Assembly: GCA_964020085.1 (NCBI GenBank)
Contig: OZ026606.1
Location: 20,503,701-20,567,700 of the forward strand
Direction of reading: 5' to 3'
DNA from: Micromussa lordhowensis
Taxonomy: Eukaryota; Cnidaria; Anthozoa; Scleractinia; Lobophylliidae
Length of the DNA: 64,000 nucleotides
In this document: positions 11,188-24,432 of the stretch, piece after piece
How positions within the stretch are numbered: the stretch's first letter is position 1
Layout of the letters: each line of letters starts with the position of its first letter
Notes under the pieces: model-generated
What the model was told of the DNA's origin: nothing
Database searches by the model: none
The model's input: the letters and a program-made list of their open reading frames with translations, nothing else
Program-made: the position numbers and the translations under genes

Positions 11188-14100
11188 AGTTGACTAAGGA
11201 CATAGAGTGTTCAAATTAATATATTAAACACGAAAGACTGAGTATGACCACATTTCTAAACACCGAGATAAGTGCAGGGCGGTAGGCAGCAAAATTATGA
11301 CTGAGGCAATGTCCATGGTTAAATTATCTTCCTAAGTCTTTAGAGTCTTTATGATGTTACAAGCTACCGCCCCGGGAGCCCGTTTCTCGAAGCTCCCTCG
11401 AACCCGGAAAGCCATAGCAAAATCTCAAACCTTATGATTACAGAACTGTGTTATTTACACATTATTAAAACGAACAGAGGTTTCCTACATACAAGAAGTT
11501 TCAGGCGCATACACCTTTCTGATCTTAGCAAAACATCAACTAAAAATGGCTTTGCGGACCGAAAAGTTTCCGGGGCTTTCGAGAAACGGGTCCCTGGAGT
11601 GGAGTTGAATTCACAACTAGAAGCGGAGTATATGATAAATTTCCACGTGTTTAGAAATGTGATGGAGCTATGTCTTGAGTGTTTGATATACTCTTCTAGA
11701 TCGAAACTAAAACTAAGGAGAAAACCGAGAAATAAAATCGTAAAAAATCTATACCAATTAAGATCAGACACGGTCATGATTTCCTTTGTTTAAACTTGAT
11801 GAATTATTAATGATTTGTGAATGCCACATATAAGGTACAATACGACGGTTTTTTTTTCTTGTCAGTCTGTTGAAGCAAAAAGTCAGACACTATTTTCTCT
11901 TGAATAATAATAATGTTATCTTCAGTTCCTTGTTTACTCAGTATCAGAGACTCGCGTCTGCCCATGTCTACAAGACCGTACAGCCGGCGGTACAATTAGT
12001 CCTCAAATATACTACTAAATCATTTTGCCGGCAGCGAAATTCAAAACAGGATCTACGCGGTGTAAAGTGTTAAAAAAAGCTAAGAAACGTGGTCGTAAAG
12101 TGTTGTTTGCTCAATGTTAAGATGAAGAAAAAGAGATAGAGGCTCTTCCTGCTTTTGAGACAAGAGTGCAAATTTAATTTCTTTTTTCCTCCCGAGGAAC
12201 TTGACTCAAATGTGGGGTAAACTTGCTACTCACTCATGCCATCAATTTTTTTTATTATTATTTTAAGGGAATTCACAGAATTTACCTTTTTGTTGTTGAA
12301 TTTTTAACATCGCATCTCACAAAATTATGTATATTGTGCCCAAAATGTTAGAAAATAACAGCAGAATAACAAAAAAAACACATCGCGAACGAAAGCCTGC
12401 ATTGATGTTAATCTATTCAACGATAAGACAAACAAGAAATTGACGTCAATTTGCCCAACACTAAACGTTCAATTAAAGCAAACCTGAAAATACGAATGCA
12501 AAATGCCTTTCAAGGCACAATTTTAACTACAGTTTTCGTTCCTAGGGCAAACGGAGGTATCCCTTGCAAAAGGGTGTTGTTTTCTTAGCAATTGTAAGTC
12601 TGTAATAAACTTTCACCTTTTTACGTGGAAAATAAACCGCACGACCTAGTGCACATTAATTGAGCCATTACCCGAGTACAAATCAAAACATTATGTTGCG
12701 CCATTTTTATTTATAGAATAAACCTCCGCAGTTTGAGCGTATCTAAAGCGATTTCACGTGCCTCTTCTAGAGAACACGTTTTTGAAATAATATAAACAAC
12801 GTTTTTCCTCATAGGGAAGAAACCGTCTAGATTCCAAAGTTTACAAACGCCAAGCGTTACTGTATTTGGAAAACCTGACTGGATAAAGGTAGATATTTTA
12901 AAATTCAGGTCATAAAGAGATGTGAGAACCGTGTGGCAACCCCTTATTTTCTTCATTAATTCCTTAATTCCCAATACCCCATATGCACTCCACAACAAGA
13001 ACTACCAGAGTAATTTAGGACCGTTTTTTTTTCTTTGTTAGATTAAAAATTACAATCTTTGGCTAATACGTTCTTTGGTTTTCTGGATTTTCAAATTGAT
13101 GCGACTATTAAACCTACAGGAATTATAAATCATCTCCTGAAAAAGTAAGTACATCTGCGTACTTGACTGAAGTCAATATTTAAGGCAATGTTTCCGGAGT
13201 GTCGGAAAATCAAAGAGTCCAAAATAGAATTCATAACATATTAAAATGTTGGTAAACGTCAAGAACGGTACTGAGATCACACGCCTGCAGCACTTAAACT
13301 CAATAAGGTCTATGATATAGTCAAATTCTTCCGGTGTTTATTGACAAATAACATCCGTACTTTTCAACGGTACATCATTTGTTTTCCTCTCATTAAACAT
13401 GTGTTTTAGCCTCGGGGTGATTTTAAATGGCTTCGAAATAGTGTTTTATTCACTATCGGCAAATAAAAGTCTGACGAATCAACAACTCGCTGAAACATAT
13501 ACTTGTCTACTGACAGTCTCATCCTGTGAAATCTCTTCACGAGCACTATGTGAAGAGAAGCTTCGAAACTAGCAGAATAATCGTCTGTCATACTGAGGTA
13601 CGTTTGTAGTATATACTTTTCTGTGTAAATGTTTTCGCGAGCGTGCAAGAGATCGGAGTGAAATCAGTTTAATCTTAACATCTTGGCGTGCACATTTTGC
13701 AACAGGCAGACATTTACTGATAAATGGCATAGCCCGAAACGTTTGATATTGTTTTTGCACTGATGTATGTTGGTACTTTATTTCTGTCATTAATTCAACT
13801 CATTGCCATACGCAACCGACGCTTTTCTATGTCCAACATCTTATTTAACCGCATTCGCATTTAACATCTTGTTTCACCACCGACTTTGAAATTTATCGTA
13901 AGCGTCTTTCTTAATTTAACGCACATTTTATTTTGCGCATGGTTGACCGAACAAAACATTAAACAAAGCAGCAACACAGACAGCAACGAAAAAGAGAACC
14001 CAATGCCAAAACAATACCAAAACTCACATACCAAAATAACAACAACAAAACAACGATACAAATAAACAACCTCTTTCGCATCAAGTTGCGACCACAGGCA

Positions 14101-14298
14101 TCCGGGAGATTCCATACCACGCGATGTACTGATCTGCATAGTTAGTTAAAATGGTTATTCTAAAAAAAAAATCAGGTCTAACCTGAATAAAAAGCACTAG
14201 CCATGTCTTAGTAATGCCTAGCGTCATTTTAGAATACAATTTTCCCGCCGCTTGCTCAGACTTGTGTTCTGAAGAGTGAAGCCTGCAACACATAGAAG
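11188..14298. other. Non-coding stretch with one inverted repeat copy
   Basis: About 11640-11810 is an inverted, diverged copy of the unit at 4160-4210 plus 4405-4615 (it contains tcttgagtgtttgatatact and ggtcatgatttcctttgttt). Elsewhere I see only short ORFs of unlikely composition. Confidence 0.4.
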
Positions 14299-14655
14299 GA
14301 AGCTCAAGCAAACCACGACGAGAGAGTCACCAAACAAAAGGTTTAATGAGCAAAACAATAGCTGTGCGCGTGCGTTATAAATCTTTGTACATTTCTTTGC
14401 CGTCCTCCGCAAAACAACAACGTGAAATGACCAAGTTCAGTTTAGTCCGAGGAAAGCAAACGATGACGGCTAATTTTTCGTACTTTTCATTTGGAATTAA
14501 ACACTGTCGTTAAAGATTTTTCCTGGGCGCGGTTTTAGAGCCATTGACGTACCGAACAGATCTAGACAGTTGCGAATTTCGCTGGTAAAATCTAAATTCA
14601 TTTTTGACAAGGCGTCGTCCTCGGCGTCGACGTCGTCGTTGCTAAAGCTCCCTAA
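14299..14655. mobile_element. TA-type MITE, copy 1
   Basis: The left end contains agctcaagcaaaccacgacg and the right end cgtcgtcgttgctaaagctc; these are imperfect inverses. The interior shares gctgtgcgcgtgcgttataa, a cgtcctccgcaaaacaacaa segment and an acgtgaaatgaccaa segment with the copies at 15018, 15372, 18208 and 24433. Non-coding. Confidence 0.65.
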
Positions 14656-15017
14656 ACTTGACTTGACCCTCAGCAGCTGTTGGTTTACACCCACACTGAT
14701 GCGTACGTTCTTTTCTACGTCCTTGTAACCTATAACCTTCGGCTTTATTTATTTGGCGTGGGCAAAGAATACTGAACGTTGTATGGAAAGAAAGTTGTTT
14801 ACAGAGCAGCTGTTCATAAAATCCGCTATGCGTATACTCACATCGCAATTTCGGCGAAAAAACATTCATTCGCAAATACTCAATTCTGAAAACCCTTGGG
14901 AAAAATACTCTTTTTTACTGATTTGACTAAAAGTAAAAGTATTTCATATTTCTGGCTCAGCGTTTTGAGGCGAAGTGTCGAAGGAAGAAGTAGTTTAGTG
15001 CAACAAATTTAAAAAAG

Positions 15018-15356
15018 GGAGTTTAGCAAGCCACAACGGCAACGGCAACGGGAACGTCGCTAAAACAAAAGATTTAATGGACAGACAATGGCTGTGCACG
15101 TGCGTTATAATTCTCGGTACATTCTTTGCCGTTCTCTACAAAACAACAACGTGGAATGACCGCATTTTGCGTAGTCGAACGTCAACCACGGCGACCAAGT
15201 TTTAAGAAAACTTTTTCGAGTTTTTTGTTGTCTTGCATATTCAGTTTTGAAATAGCTCTGAGAGTAATACTTAATCGGTCGAGAGATTCGAAGGTTGATA
15301 AATTCTTATTTTAATCGACGTTGCCTTCGGCGTTGCCGTAGTGGTTGTTTTAGCCC
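15018..15356. mobile_element. TA-type MITE, copy 2
   Basis: Same family as 14299-14655. Left end gggagtttagcaagccacaa; right end with the inverse ttgccgtagtggttgttttagccccc-like sequence. The interior carries the gcacgtgcgttataattc core. Confidence 0.65.
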
Positions 15357-15371
15357 CCAAATATTAATAAA

Positions 15372-15682
15372 GAGCTAAAGAAAACCACGACGGCAACGGC
15401 AACGAGAACGCCACCAAACAAAAGGTTTAATGAGAAGTACAATGGCTGTGCACGTGCGTTATAAATCTTTGTACATTTTCTTTGCTGTCCTCTGCACAAC
15501 AACAACGTGAAATGGCTATGTTCTGCGTATTTTTGAGACGGCGAACGACAGCGGCTAATTGAACAAGTTCTAAGTCCAATAGGCGCACTGAACAGATCTA
15601 GGCAGCTGCGAAATTCGAAAGTAAAATATAATTTTTTTTTTCTAGGCGTTGTCCTGGGAGTCGACGTCCTCGTTGCTTAAGC
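15372..15682. mobile_element. TA-type MITE, copy 3
   Basis: Left end gagctaaagaaaaccacgac; right end tcctcgttgcttaagc. A TATTAAT-like string flanks both sides. It shares the cacgtgcgttataaatcttt core with the other copies and lies directly after copy 2. Confidence 0.65.
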
Positions 15683-16730
15683 TATTAATTTTAAACTCAC
15701 GTTTGGTTCGTCGCGTTATTTGATATGTTTGCATCGATGGTGATCCGCGTTTTAAAAGTTGTGATACTATTACTAAACTCTTTCAACAGGGGCACACAGC
15801 GAGTCAATTTGCCGGAATTCATCTGGAACTATCATAGCCACTCGCGAAATAATAACAACTAAGCATTTCTAGAACAATTTTTATCTGCTGCAAATTAGTT
15901 TATATCTCTCCCTTATTCCAACGAGAAACGTGTTTGAGCTTCTCTTTTCCCAGCAAGTTCTCGGACAAAATCAACCAGCCAGTAGACATGTAACCCAAGT
16001 GTACTACACCGCACTATACCTACAAATTGGGCTGGCTGGTTGGATGTGGGCGCAGAGCATAAACCTCGGTAAAGGTTTGTGGGAGTTGTGGGTCTGGGCG
16101 TGGGAAGGAAGATTCACAGAGCTGCCTATCCGTCAATAGTTCCTTTGGAAAAGTAATGGATAGTAATCAAACGCGCACATTTCATTCAGCTCTGCAGGAA
16201 ACCTATTTTGCAGTTTAAGGTTAGTTTAGAGTGGGCGGGACCCCTGGTTTTTTCAGTGAGCGCCACTTCCGCTGGGGAGCTAAATTGTAAAGGAACAGAT
16301 CCGTTGGTTGACCCTGATGAAAGGAAATTCTGATTAACTGTACTAGTTCAGTCATTCCGATTGTTAGGAAATGGACGACCACATGTTGAGAAAACTCTTT
16401 CATTTAAAGAAGCTACCTTGCATAAGACGGCTGCACCCGCAGTACGAGCGGCAGTCAAAACCGAATTGTCCTACCAAAACGACACGATAACAGTCTCTAT
16501 TTGCAGCTTACACAAATAAAGGCAATGCAGCTATTGATTTAACCTCTTCTTCTAGTTACCTAGAGAATTTTGGGTTTAAGTTGATGAGGAACTACATATT
16601 TTGTTCAGAATAACACAAATATTTTACCTGGCGGTACTCTCTACGCGAACTACGAGCGAGACGCTGGCGCCAAATTAGAAGCTTGGAGGCACAAAATGTT
16701 TTAAAATTTTCATTCTTTACTTAACAAATA
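15683..16730. other. Non-coding stretch
   Basis: One short imperfect inverted repeat (aaccagccag at about 15974 and ctggctggtt at about 16030). No gene is supported. Confidence 0.4.
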
Positions 16731-16901
16731 AAGAAGCCTCGACTGTGTTCTGTTCTGTTGTAAAGCACGCAGGAAGCGGTAGAGCACGAAAGAAGTGTAG
16801 GGGAAAACACGAGACGTAGTCGAGTGTTTTTCCCTACTTCTTGAGTGCTCTACCGCTTCCTAAGTGCTTTACAACAGAACAGAGCACAGTCGAGGCTTCT
16901 T
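16731..16901. mobile_element. Fold-back MITE with about 70-bp arms
   Basis: The left arm (about 16731-16800, aagaagcctcgactgtgttc...) is nearly the exact inverse of the right arm (about 16832-16901, ...cacagtcgaggcttctt), around a short loop. A related end (tctctgataaagcacgct) recurs at about 17011 and 17949. Confidence 0.75.
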
Positions 16902-18207
16902 TAATTGTTTTATGATAAAGAATCCAACAAATTCTCCACGCATTCGGCTGAATTTTCAAGCCAAACTTTATTTTTCCAAGCCGGGAAAAGTGGCGTAAGC
17001 CGTTCTCTATTCTCTGATAAAGCACGCTAAAATAAACCAATCACAGTCCTTGATAGAACTGTTCAAAAACTTTGATTGGCTAACGAGACGACAGCTGTCA
17101 ATCGCAAACTGAACTTCTGCTAAGCTTTCAGTATCGAGTTGGTATCCAGGAGAAGAAGGATGCCTTTAAGTTCGTTTTTTAGTTTAAGGATCCAAAGGTT
17201 TCTACTACAAAGGAATCCGGCGGCATTGTGGCTCCTAAAAACGTGCATCTTTTCAAATGGAAATTAAGAAACAAGGGGCTCAAAACTAGCGAATGCTGAG
17301 TTGTATTTGAAAGGAGCTGCCAAGGAGCGCAGTACAGTTGTTTACGGCTTGCAGCCGCTTGCAGCCGCTTGCAGCAAAATTGCACGAACTGGGGTCAAAG
17401 TTGGAAAGACTAGACTGCTTCCACTGGTTCTACTCCGAGTAAAGGAGAATATCAGAGCCACTGATCACTCGTCGAGTGAGCGATGATACGAAATTGGTGA
17501 GGTTCACTTCGCCGAGATGACCGGAGATCGCCAGTTAGCAAACGAGCGTTACTACATTGCATGTAAGTTAAGTGTTGTTTGAACATTTTTACAAAAATAA
17601 AGCTTCTCATCGCAAACAGACAGCTCAGTTGGTGTTTTCTGTCGTTATTTTACTTCTTAAGTTTAATTTCTGCCTTTGTAATGTTTTGAATCGAAGCATT
17701 TGCTAGGTCGAGAATGAGAAGTTGTTTATTTTGTTGCGTGTCATAGCAAAACTTGTTATTTTAGTTCAGTTTTAGCATTTCTGCTGTTAACAATGGTCTA
17801 AATGCAGCTATATTTACTGCAGACAAATAGCTCGTTTCCTCTGCATTTGTCTGAGCCACAAGGCATGTTTAATTTGGGTCAAATTTGTTAAAGTTCCGAA
17901 GCAAATTTGAAGAAGCCAGCTTACCGTCATCAACCCGTGCTCTGTTCTCTGATAAAGCACGCTGTTTCAGCCAATCAGAGCGCGCGTTATATGGAAACTT
18001 TATTATAAAATCTGATATGGTTAACCTGACATGAGTCCGCGATCCAATCGAAAACCAGCATTTGGTCAGCGAGAGCTCTTAAATTGAGCCTGAGATATGG
18101 TCACGTGATATTCGTCAGCGGATACCTTGTTTTGACCATAACATGGATGTCCAATAAAAAGACGGATACAGTAATCCTAGGCTGCTGCCTCTGTCAACCT
18201 ATTATTA
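16902..18207. other. Repeat-derived, non-coding stretch
   Basis: Contains two ends of the tctctgataaagcacgct family and, at about 18018-18165, a segment that is inverted at 21138-21294. A short cttgcagccg direct repeat lies near 17350. No coding sequence is supported. Confidence 0.4.
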
Positions 18208-18567
18208 GGGACCTTAAGCAAACCACGACGGCAACGGCAACGAGAACGCCACAAAACAAAAGGTTTAATGAGCAGAACAATAGCTGTGCACGTGCGTTAT
18301 AAATCTTTGTACATTTCTTCGCCGTCCTCTACAAAACAACAACGTGAAATGACCAAATTCTGGGTATTTTCGAGAACATGAGCGACGGCGGCTTATTTTT
18401 CGTATTTTCATTTGGAATTGAACGCTGACATTACGTATTAAGCTTGAGCAAGTTCTGAGACCGATAGGCGTACTGAACAGGCATCTGCGAAATTCGACGG
18501 AAAAATATAAATTAATTTTTTTCTAGGCGTTGTCCTTGGCGTCGCCGTCGTCATTGCTTAAAGTCCC
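18208..18567. mobile_element. TA-type MITE, copy 4 (complete, 360 bp)
   Basis: Best-defined member of the family. It starts GGGACCTTAAGCAA and ends TTGCTTAAAGTCCC, an inverted pair, with TA on both sides (18206-18207 and 18568-18569). The interior is non-coding and shares its core with copies 1-3 and 5. TA target duplications suggest mobilisation by a Tc1/mariner-like or similar transposase; this is inferred. Confidence 0.8.
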
Positions 18568-18589
18568 TAGCTGGAGTATGGCCGCCATG

Positions 18590-18662
18590 TTGCACCATTC
18601 CGTCGTTGTCGCCGTCGTCGTCGTTGTCGCCGTCGTCGTCGTTGTCGTAGTCGTCGTGCGTA
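18590..18662. repeat. GTC/GTT trinucleotide-rich tract
   Basis: Runs of gtcgtc and gttgtc. They create an artificial poly-Val reading frame on the plus strand that is not a gene. Confidence 0.8.
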
Positions 18663-18820
18663 CGCTCCTGCGTGCAATACCGCCAGCCATGATCACCATT
18701 ACAAAATCAATTCATGGGTTTCCTTTCCTTTCATATATGAGCATATGGTGCCCCGCTTGAGTCGGACAAGTAAGTAAGTCGGGCAATGCAACTTTTCTCA
18801 CTGGATAATTTGGTTTTATT

Positions 18821-18952
18821 AACTAAGTTGATAATGTGAATTGTCCACCGTAAAGAGATTCGAAAGCTGACGTTTTGTACGCAAGGGCTAACGCTCGAAA
18901 CGTCAGCTTTCGAATCTCTTTACGGTGGACAATTCGCATTATCAACTTAGTT
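18821..18952. mobile_element. Fold-back element with 52-bp arms
   Basis: The arms at 18821-18872 and 18901-18952 are nearly perfect inverses (aactaagttgataatgtgaa / cattatcaacttagtt). The central part carries the gctcgaaacgtcagctttcg type motif. Outside them, gtcgggcaa (about 18778) pairs with ttgcccgac (about 18953), so the element may extend to about 18768-18980. Confidence 0.8.
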
Positions 18953-19601
18953 TTGCCCGACGTACTTACTTGCCCGACTTACTTGCCTTTCCTATTAAAA
19001 ACATACATTAAATTCAGAACATTCAGACTTTCTTCCGTCTGCTGACCTGATTGGTCAATTCAAATTTCAGGTGCGCCAGCTATACACAAGGTATGTCACT
19101 GTAATGAACACTATATCGAGACTTCTCTAATTCAGTCATTAATCTTGATTCTTTCTGATTCGCCAATTTGTTACTTAGCAACTACGTCATTAGCTTTCGC
19201 ACGTGAACGTATACCGATAGTGTTAGTGGCATATTCCCGCCAGTAGTTCAAGTTTCAGTTTATCGTGCACAGTACGTGTTTTTAGCTATTTGGCTATTTC
19301 GAGTGGAAGCGGGAACCGATGTGTAAGTACAAACTATTTCTATGGTTGTTTTCTAGTATAAGTTTGGACGTTTTTGAACCTTTAGCACCTTTAGTCGCGG
19401 TTTTTATACAACAGCCTATTGTTCTAAGTCCAGCACGTGGCAGCACCCCAGTTTTCAAATTTAGTCTTCTTTAGTGATAATTGTTTGTAGTTTATACTCC
19501 CCCTAGCTTAGGTTTCCTATAAGAATCTTTTCTCGCTGCTAGTAAATTCCCATATCGCTTGCAGTGGAGCTCACGCAAGCACGTTTTAATCGCATCATGC
19601 A

Positions 19602-20031
19602 ATTTAAAGGGAACCTCCACTCTGACAAAAAGTTCACTTCAAATCACACGAAATGATTTTAAGAATCAAATTTGTTTGAAGTTTTAACTAATAAAGCGCG
19701 TTTACCTGAAATAAATGAATTATAGAATCGTTTATTTTTGTTTTCAAAGTTCCCGGGCGCCGCCATCTTGAATAATTGTGACGTGAAATGGTTGCCCTTT
19801 TGTTATTAGACAAAAGCTCTTTGTGTCAGAACAAAAGAGCAACCAAGACACGTCACAATTATTCAAGATGGCGGCGCCCAGGAAATTTGAAAACAAAAAT
19901 ACACGATTCTAAACTTCGTTTTTCTCCACTATAGACACTTTTCTGGACGAAAATTAAAGCTAACGTTATTACAAATACTGTATCCTGCGGTTTAAAGTGA
20001 TGTTTTGGTAGGAGTGGAGGGTCCCTTTAAA
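19602..20031. mobile_element. MITE with two levels of inverted repeats
   Basis: The outer ends, tttaaagggaacctccactc and gagtggagggtccctttaaa, are inverses. A second arm pair at about 19722-19795 and 19838-19911 contains gcgccgccatcttgaataat and its inverse. No coding sequence; the TTTAAA ends may include the target site. Confidence 0.75.
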
Positions 20032-20499
20032 GCTTTCAAGATTTTTAGAGTTTTGTCATGTGTATCTGCTTGTGATCATTGATAGTTTTAATTGTCTTTA
20101 CTGAGAAGTTTGACTGGGAGTATTGTCACACCGCAGGTATGATTGGAATGTTTGCTAATTATTGATTCGTGACTCTTGTCATCTTGTAATCTGTTTTTGG
20201 CGGAGCTACGGCAGCCTGAAGGACTGTTAAGCGGAGCCCCATACTCATGAAAAGCAAACCCATGAATTGATTTTCCCATGGTCATCATGCATAGCGGTAT
20301 TGCTCGTGGGCGCGTAGGCACGACGACGACGGCGACGGCGGAGTCGCGCAATATGGCGGCCTTATTATCCAACTCTGCTTCCTAGAGTACAAATATCGCG
20401 CGAAACGAGTACAAATAACAGATATTTGTACTCGGCTCATTCCTCTCGGCCGCGTGAAGTTCAAAACCTTGGCAAGTCAGAATTTTGGGAAAAGAAATC

Positions 20500-20514
<15 letters not shown>
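20032..20514. other. Non-coding stretch
   Basis: GAC/GGC-rich trinucleotide tract near 20320-20345 and a short inverted repeat around 20380-20440 (gagtacaaata / tatttgtactc). No gene is supported. Confidence 0.4.
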
Positions 20515-20531
<17 letters not shown>

Positions 20532-20656
20532 GTGTGTAGTATCGCTGTATATTTTTACTCGTTGTTTGTATTTTGACTCGCCCTACGGGCTCGTCAAAAT
20601 ACTGCACAACTCCTAAAAATATACAGCGATACTACACACCAAAACGTCTAATAAGA
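20515..20656. mobile_element. Fold-back element, about 45-bp arms
   Basis: The left arm tcttattagacgttttggtg... is the inverse of the right arm ...caccaaaacgtctaataaga. An inner pair (tattttgactcgccc / gggctcgtcaaaata) makes a nearly continuous hairpin. Confidence 0.8.
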
Positions 20657-20670
20657 TATAGGCGGATTCA

Positions 20671-20702
<32 letters not shown>

Positions 20703-21080
20703 TGCATACGGCTTTGCGTATAGAAGGAAACATGTTAGATATGAATTGACTTCAGGCAGCTAAAGAACTAGTGAACCTTAGTACATGGTGAAACTTTTAG
20801 CTCTTTGGGTGTAATATTCAAGGAGAAATTGTCTTTCAAATACTACAAAATTTCTGGGTGGCAAAAGCGCTACTGAGCTCATACATTCTTTGTTAAATTT
20901 TGAGTTTTTAAACCCGTGTTGCACAAAAAGTATTCAATACATCACACCCACATTCACTGGCAGAGTTAATCGTACTATGACCTTTCAATATTCAGAACTA
21001 ATTTATTTGTAGCTCCATCAGAAACTGAATTGCTTATGCTAATGAGGCAAATATTGTAAACAAGGATTCCCCTATATATA
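20657..21080. repeat. Possible diverged inverted-repeat element
   Basis: tataggcggattcatgctga..tttgcatac at the left is an imperfect inverse of gctaatgaggcaaatatt..cctatata at the right. Boundaries are uncertain. Confidence 0.3.
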
Positions 21081-21306
21081 CGCCAGTCAATGGGTCGACA
21101 GAGACATGCAACCTTGGTTTATAGTGTCCTTCTTTGACATTGGACATCCAACTGTCAAAACAAGGCAGCCGCTGACCAGTATCACATGACCATATCGCGA
21201 GCTCAAATTAAGTCTTCGTCGAAGAAAATGACCGCTGACCAAGTGCTGGTTTTCGATTGGATCGCGGGCTTATGTAAGGTTTTACCTTGTTGTAACAGGG
21301 CATGGT

Positions 21307-21520
21307 TGTTCGGTAGCCGGTTAGCGCTAACCCAGGATTAAAAGTTGACCGAAGTATAAATTTTTGTATACAGTTGTTTTTTACTGCTTTTGTTTTGGGT
21401 ATTTTGAAATTATTCAAACTCAAAACAGAAGGCCAAACAATATACAGAAAACCTCACCGGAAAATTACAAAACTCAAATCAAAATTCTACCTTATCCTGG
21501 CTTAGCTAACAGCCCGGCCC
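21307..21520. mobile_element. MITE, family with CTAACCCAGG ends, copy A
   Basis: The left end contains ggttagcgctaacccaggat and the right end tatcctggcttagctaacag. It shares the interior attattcaaactcaaaac with the copy at 39168-39409. Confidence 0.65.
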
Positions 21521-21984
21521 AGGAGCTACGCTATATATTACATGTATCTAATAATTGGTTTATTCACTGCTTTGTAAATCAGTTTACATTCGATTAACGT
21601 CAATTAAGTTACCGCCAATCACAGCTGATTTTCCGTGATCTCTGGCTTTATTCGATCAGTAAAGCATCTCCCATACACGCTAATCTCATCGCGACAAGTT
21701 GTCTAGCAAGTGATAGTTCAGCCTTTCAACCGTCGCCGTGAATCTCGCGTTACAGTCATGGTTTGCGCATCTTGAAGTATTTAGCCCAATTTTTTTCAAG
21801 TCCGTCCTTTAGAATCCATGTGAATTTTCTCCATCCTTAGCCATCCTTGTTTCTTTATTTTTTTTTTATTATCTCTTTGGTGTTTTCCTAACTTAGAAAA
21901 CTACTATTTTCAGGTTTCCTTCAATAACCAAAATACTGGGATTGATCCGCCTTTTTCCAGTTTCCTCCCTGCGTTTTCACCATA

Positions 21985-22138
21985 GTGGAACCCTGTCTTA
22001 CGGCACCTCGTTAATACGGCAACCTCATTATGCTGGCCCGAACAAAAACTCACTCAGTCAGTTTGTTGTTCCTGAAAGAACTTCTTTAATACGGCGAGAT
22101 TTTTGTGGCCCGTTAGTGACCGGATTAACGGGTTCCAC
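21985..22138. mobile_element. Pogo/Tigger-like MITE, 154 bp
   Basis: Ends GTGGAACCCTG and CGGGTTCCAC form an inverted pair with TA on both sides (21983-21984 and 22139-22140). Internal cgttaatacggcaacc-like strings are typical of Tigger-type terminal sequences. Non-coding. Confidence 0.65.
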
Positions 22139-24432
22139 TATATTTGCATGGAATTCCCTCATAAGTTCCTAAGTTAATTTTGGTGTGGGGTTTTTGGAAA
22201 TGGGTCTCACTTGCCCAGCCTAAGAGGCATTGCATCTTCAATCAAACTGCAGTCCCACTTCAACGATCGAACCGTTTTTGAGTTCAGCCGAACGTCCGAT
22301 TGTTCCAAAGGTTCTGTGAGAGTAAATCCAATCAGACCCAAACGCTATTGGGTTCGAATAGGTACGCTGAAACTCGATTGATCGAACGTCTCGGGTCGTT
22401 AACTTACAAAATTCGTGAAATATTTTATTTCTAACCAAATCGCAAATTACAAATAAGGAAGTACAAATACGACGTTCAATCAGCTTTTGTAATAGAGATC
22501 TTTAATACTTTTCAGTTTACAAGCCTCAGAATCCGCCACTTATTTTCCATCGATTTTGGCCGATTTGGGGCATCGAAAAGAAAAAAATTGCATAGTTGAT
22601 TTATCGAACTTAAAACAATATTTTTGTAACTAGTGCCCGTAGGGCTTCATTTTCCAAGTCTAGTTGATATTTAGACGAAGCTGCTCTTAAAGTAGCTGGT
22701 ATAGGTTCACTTGAGACAAACAAAACTGCAACGGCTAAAATTCAATATAATGTTATTTGCCAAGCTTTCCCTAAAGTCGGTTTTACGCCAACTTTGAATT
22801 AATGGCAGGAAAATCGTTTTTTGCTTCCCACGTACACGGATGAATTGAATGTATTCATATTGAAATGATTAATCATCTCACCGTTTTAATACGTTAACAA
22901 CTAAACGGTACCGCCTCTTTGTGGGAATTCTACAATCAGCATACAAATCGAAAAAAAATATACATTTTGTAAAAAGCCACACAGAGCTCCAAGACAATGA
23001 AATGACACAATCCTAAAAGCCGGTTCATTTGGGATACTTCATATCCGTAACAAAAGGTCACAATTTTTCATATACTTTATTCTTGTCCTAATTTCGTGTG
23101 GTCTCTTTGAACTATACTCTCATAGTTTCCTCCTAAGAGTGGATTCTGACATTTTCTGCCTTATATGCCATTTATTCGTGTTTTTTTTTTGAAAAAGCTG
23201 TCTGCGTTTGTCTTTAAATCGTCAATGTACAAAGGAAAGTTCTTGAATAGATTTTCCATACTTTTTTCAAATTAATTAAGAAAGTATTTTCAGTTACTGG
23301 AACATCTTGTTAAAAATGTCTCGGTGTGGGTTTCATTTTATTATCTTTTTTAAAGTCGAATACAAGTCGAATACACATCAAAATAAATTAAACATTCTCA
23401 AGTCAAAGTTTCTTGAAATGAATAAAACATGTAGACACTCATCCGAAAAGCAGATGTTAATATGCGAACTGCTGCAGCTACTCAGCATTTCATTGGCTCA
23501 CCTTTTCTTTCCGCCAACGATTATAGTTAACGTCATTTGCGAGAACTCGATCCTTCCTTTGGGCACTGCAGTTTCTCAAGCCAGTAAAAAAATCCTACCT
23601 TCTCGTGTTAAGATTTGTGGAATCCATCTGATCGCTACGTGCCCGTACACTATGAAACAGAATTTCACAATTTATTGTTCGTTCTGTGATTGGGACCTCA
23701 GGTAACTGATTAATCTATAGTTAATGTTTAGTTTCGTCGGCATCGAGTGATATTTGCAATTGTTAGCCTGAAGTTCTTTTGTTGTTTAGGAGCTGTTATA
23801 TTCGCAATTTTATTCACGCAAAGCATTTATCAGTGAAATACGCGTGCTTATAAAAGCCGGGTTTGCTGGTTAGACATATCGGGAAGCTAGAAAGCTTTCA
23901 ATGTGGAATTACAGCAAATTTAAAAACTAGGGCCGATAAAACTGATGGCAATTTTCACCTGCCATTTAAGGCTATATGGATTATATTCAAAATTTTCTTT
24001 TCGTTTTGTAAGTCTACATGGTTAAATATAAGTTTGCATTAATGATGTTTAAGAGAGAATGTGAAGTTTCGTCACTTGTTCTAGTTAATGTAAATAGAGA
24101 AGTCTACACGAACTTAAGAAATACATTTATTAATCAGCAAGTTTTATATCGGACCTATAACAAATTAGAAAATAAAATCGATAATAAAATTGAACACTTT
24201 CAACTCAGTTCAATATAGGCCATGTATGTTTTTTTTTTTCTTTTTTAATTTTTTAAATGCTTTAAACTGTATAATTGCAAGTTTGCAGTCAGTTGTGATG
24301 TTATGGCAAAATGTGAAATAGACAAATGAATAGTTTGAAACTATTTCTATTTGATGTCGGCAAAAATGTCTGTACAAAGTGGTGAATATTAATAGATATG
24401 TTTTATTCCACGTTCCCCACAAAATATCAATA
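22139..24432. other. Non-coding AT-rich stretch
   Basis: Several ORFs of 66-132 codons have no recognisable domain and unlikely composition. I see no clear terminal repeats. Confidence 0.4.

Noticed and set aside
18530..18760. ORF with poly-Val stretch
   Set aside because: Created by the GTC/GTT trinucleotide tract between two repeat elements.
23307..23705. 132-codon plus-strand ORF
   Set aside because: Composition is rich in Phe, Ile, Cys and Ser without pattern. No motif or repeat boundary.
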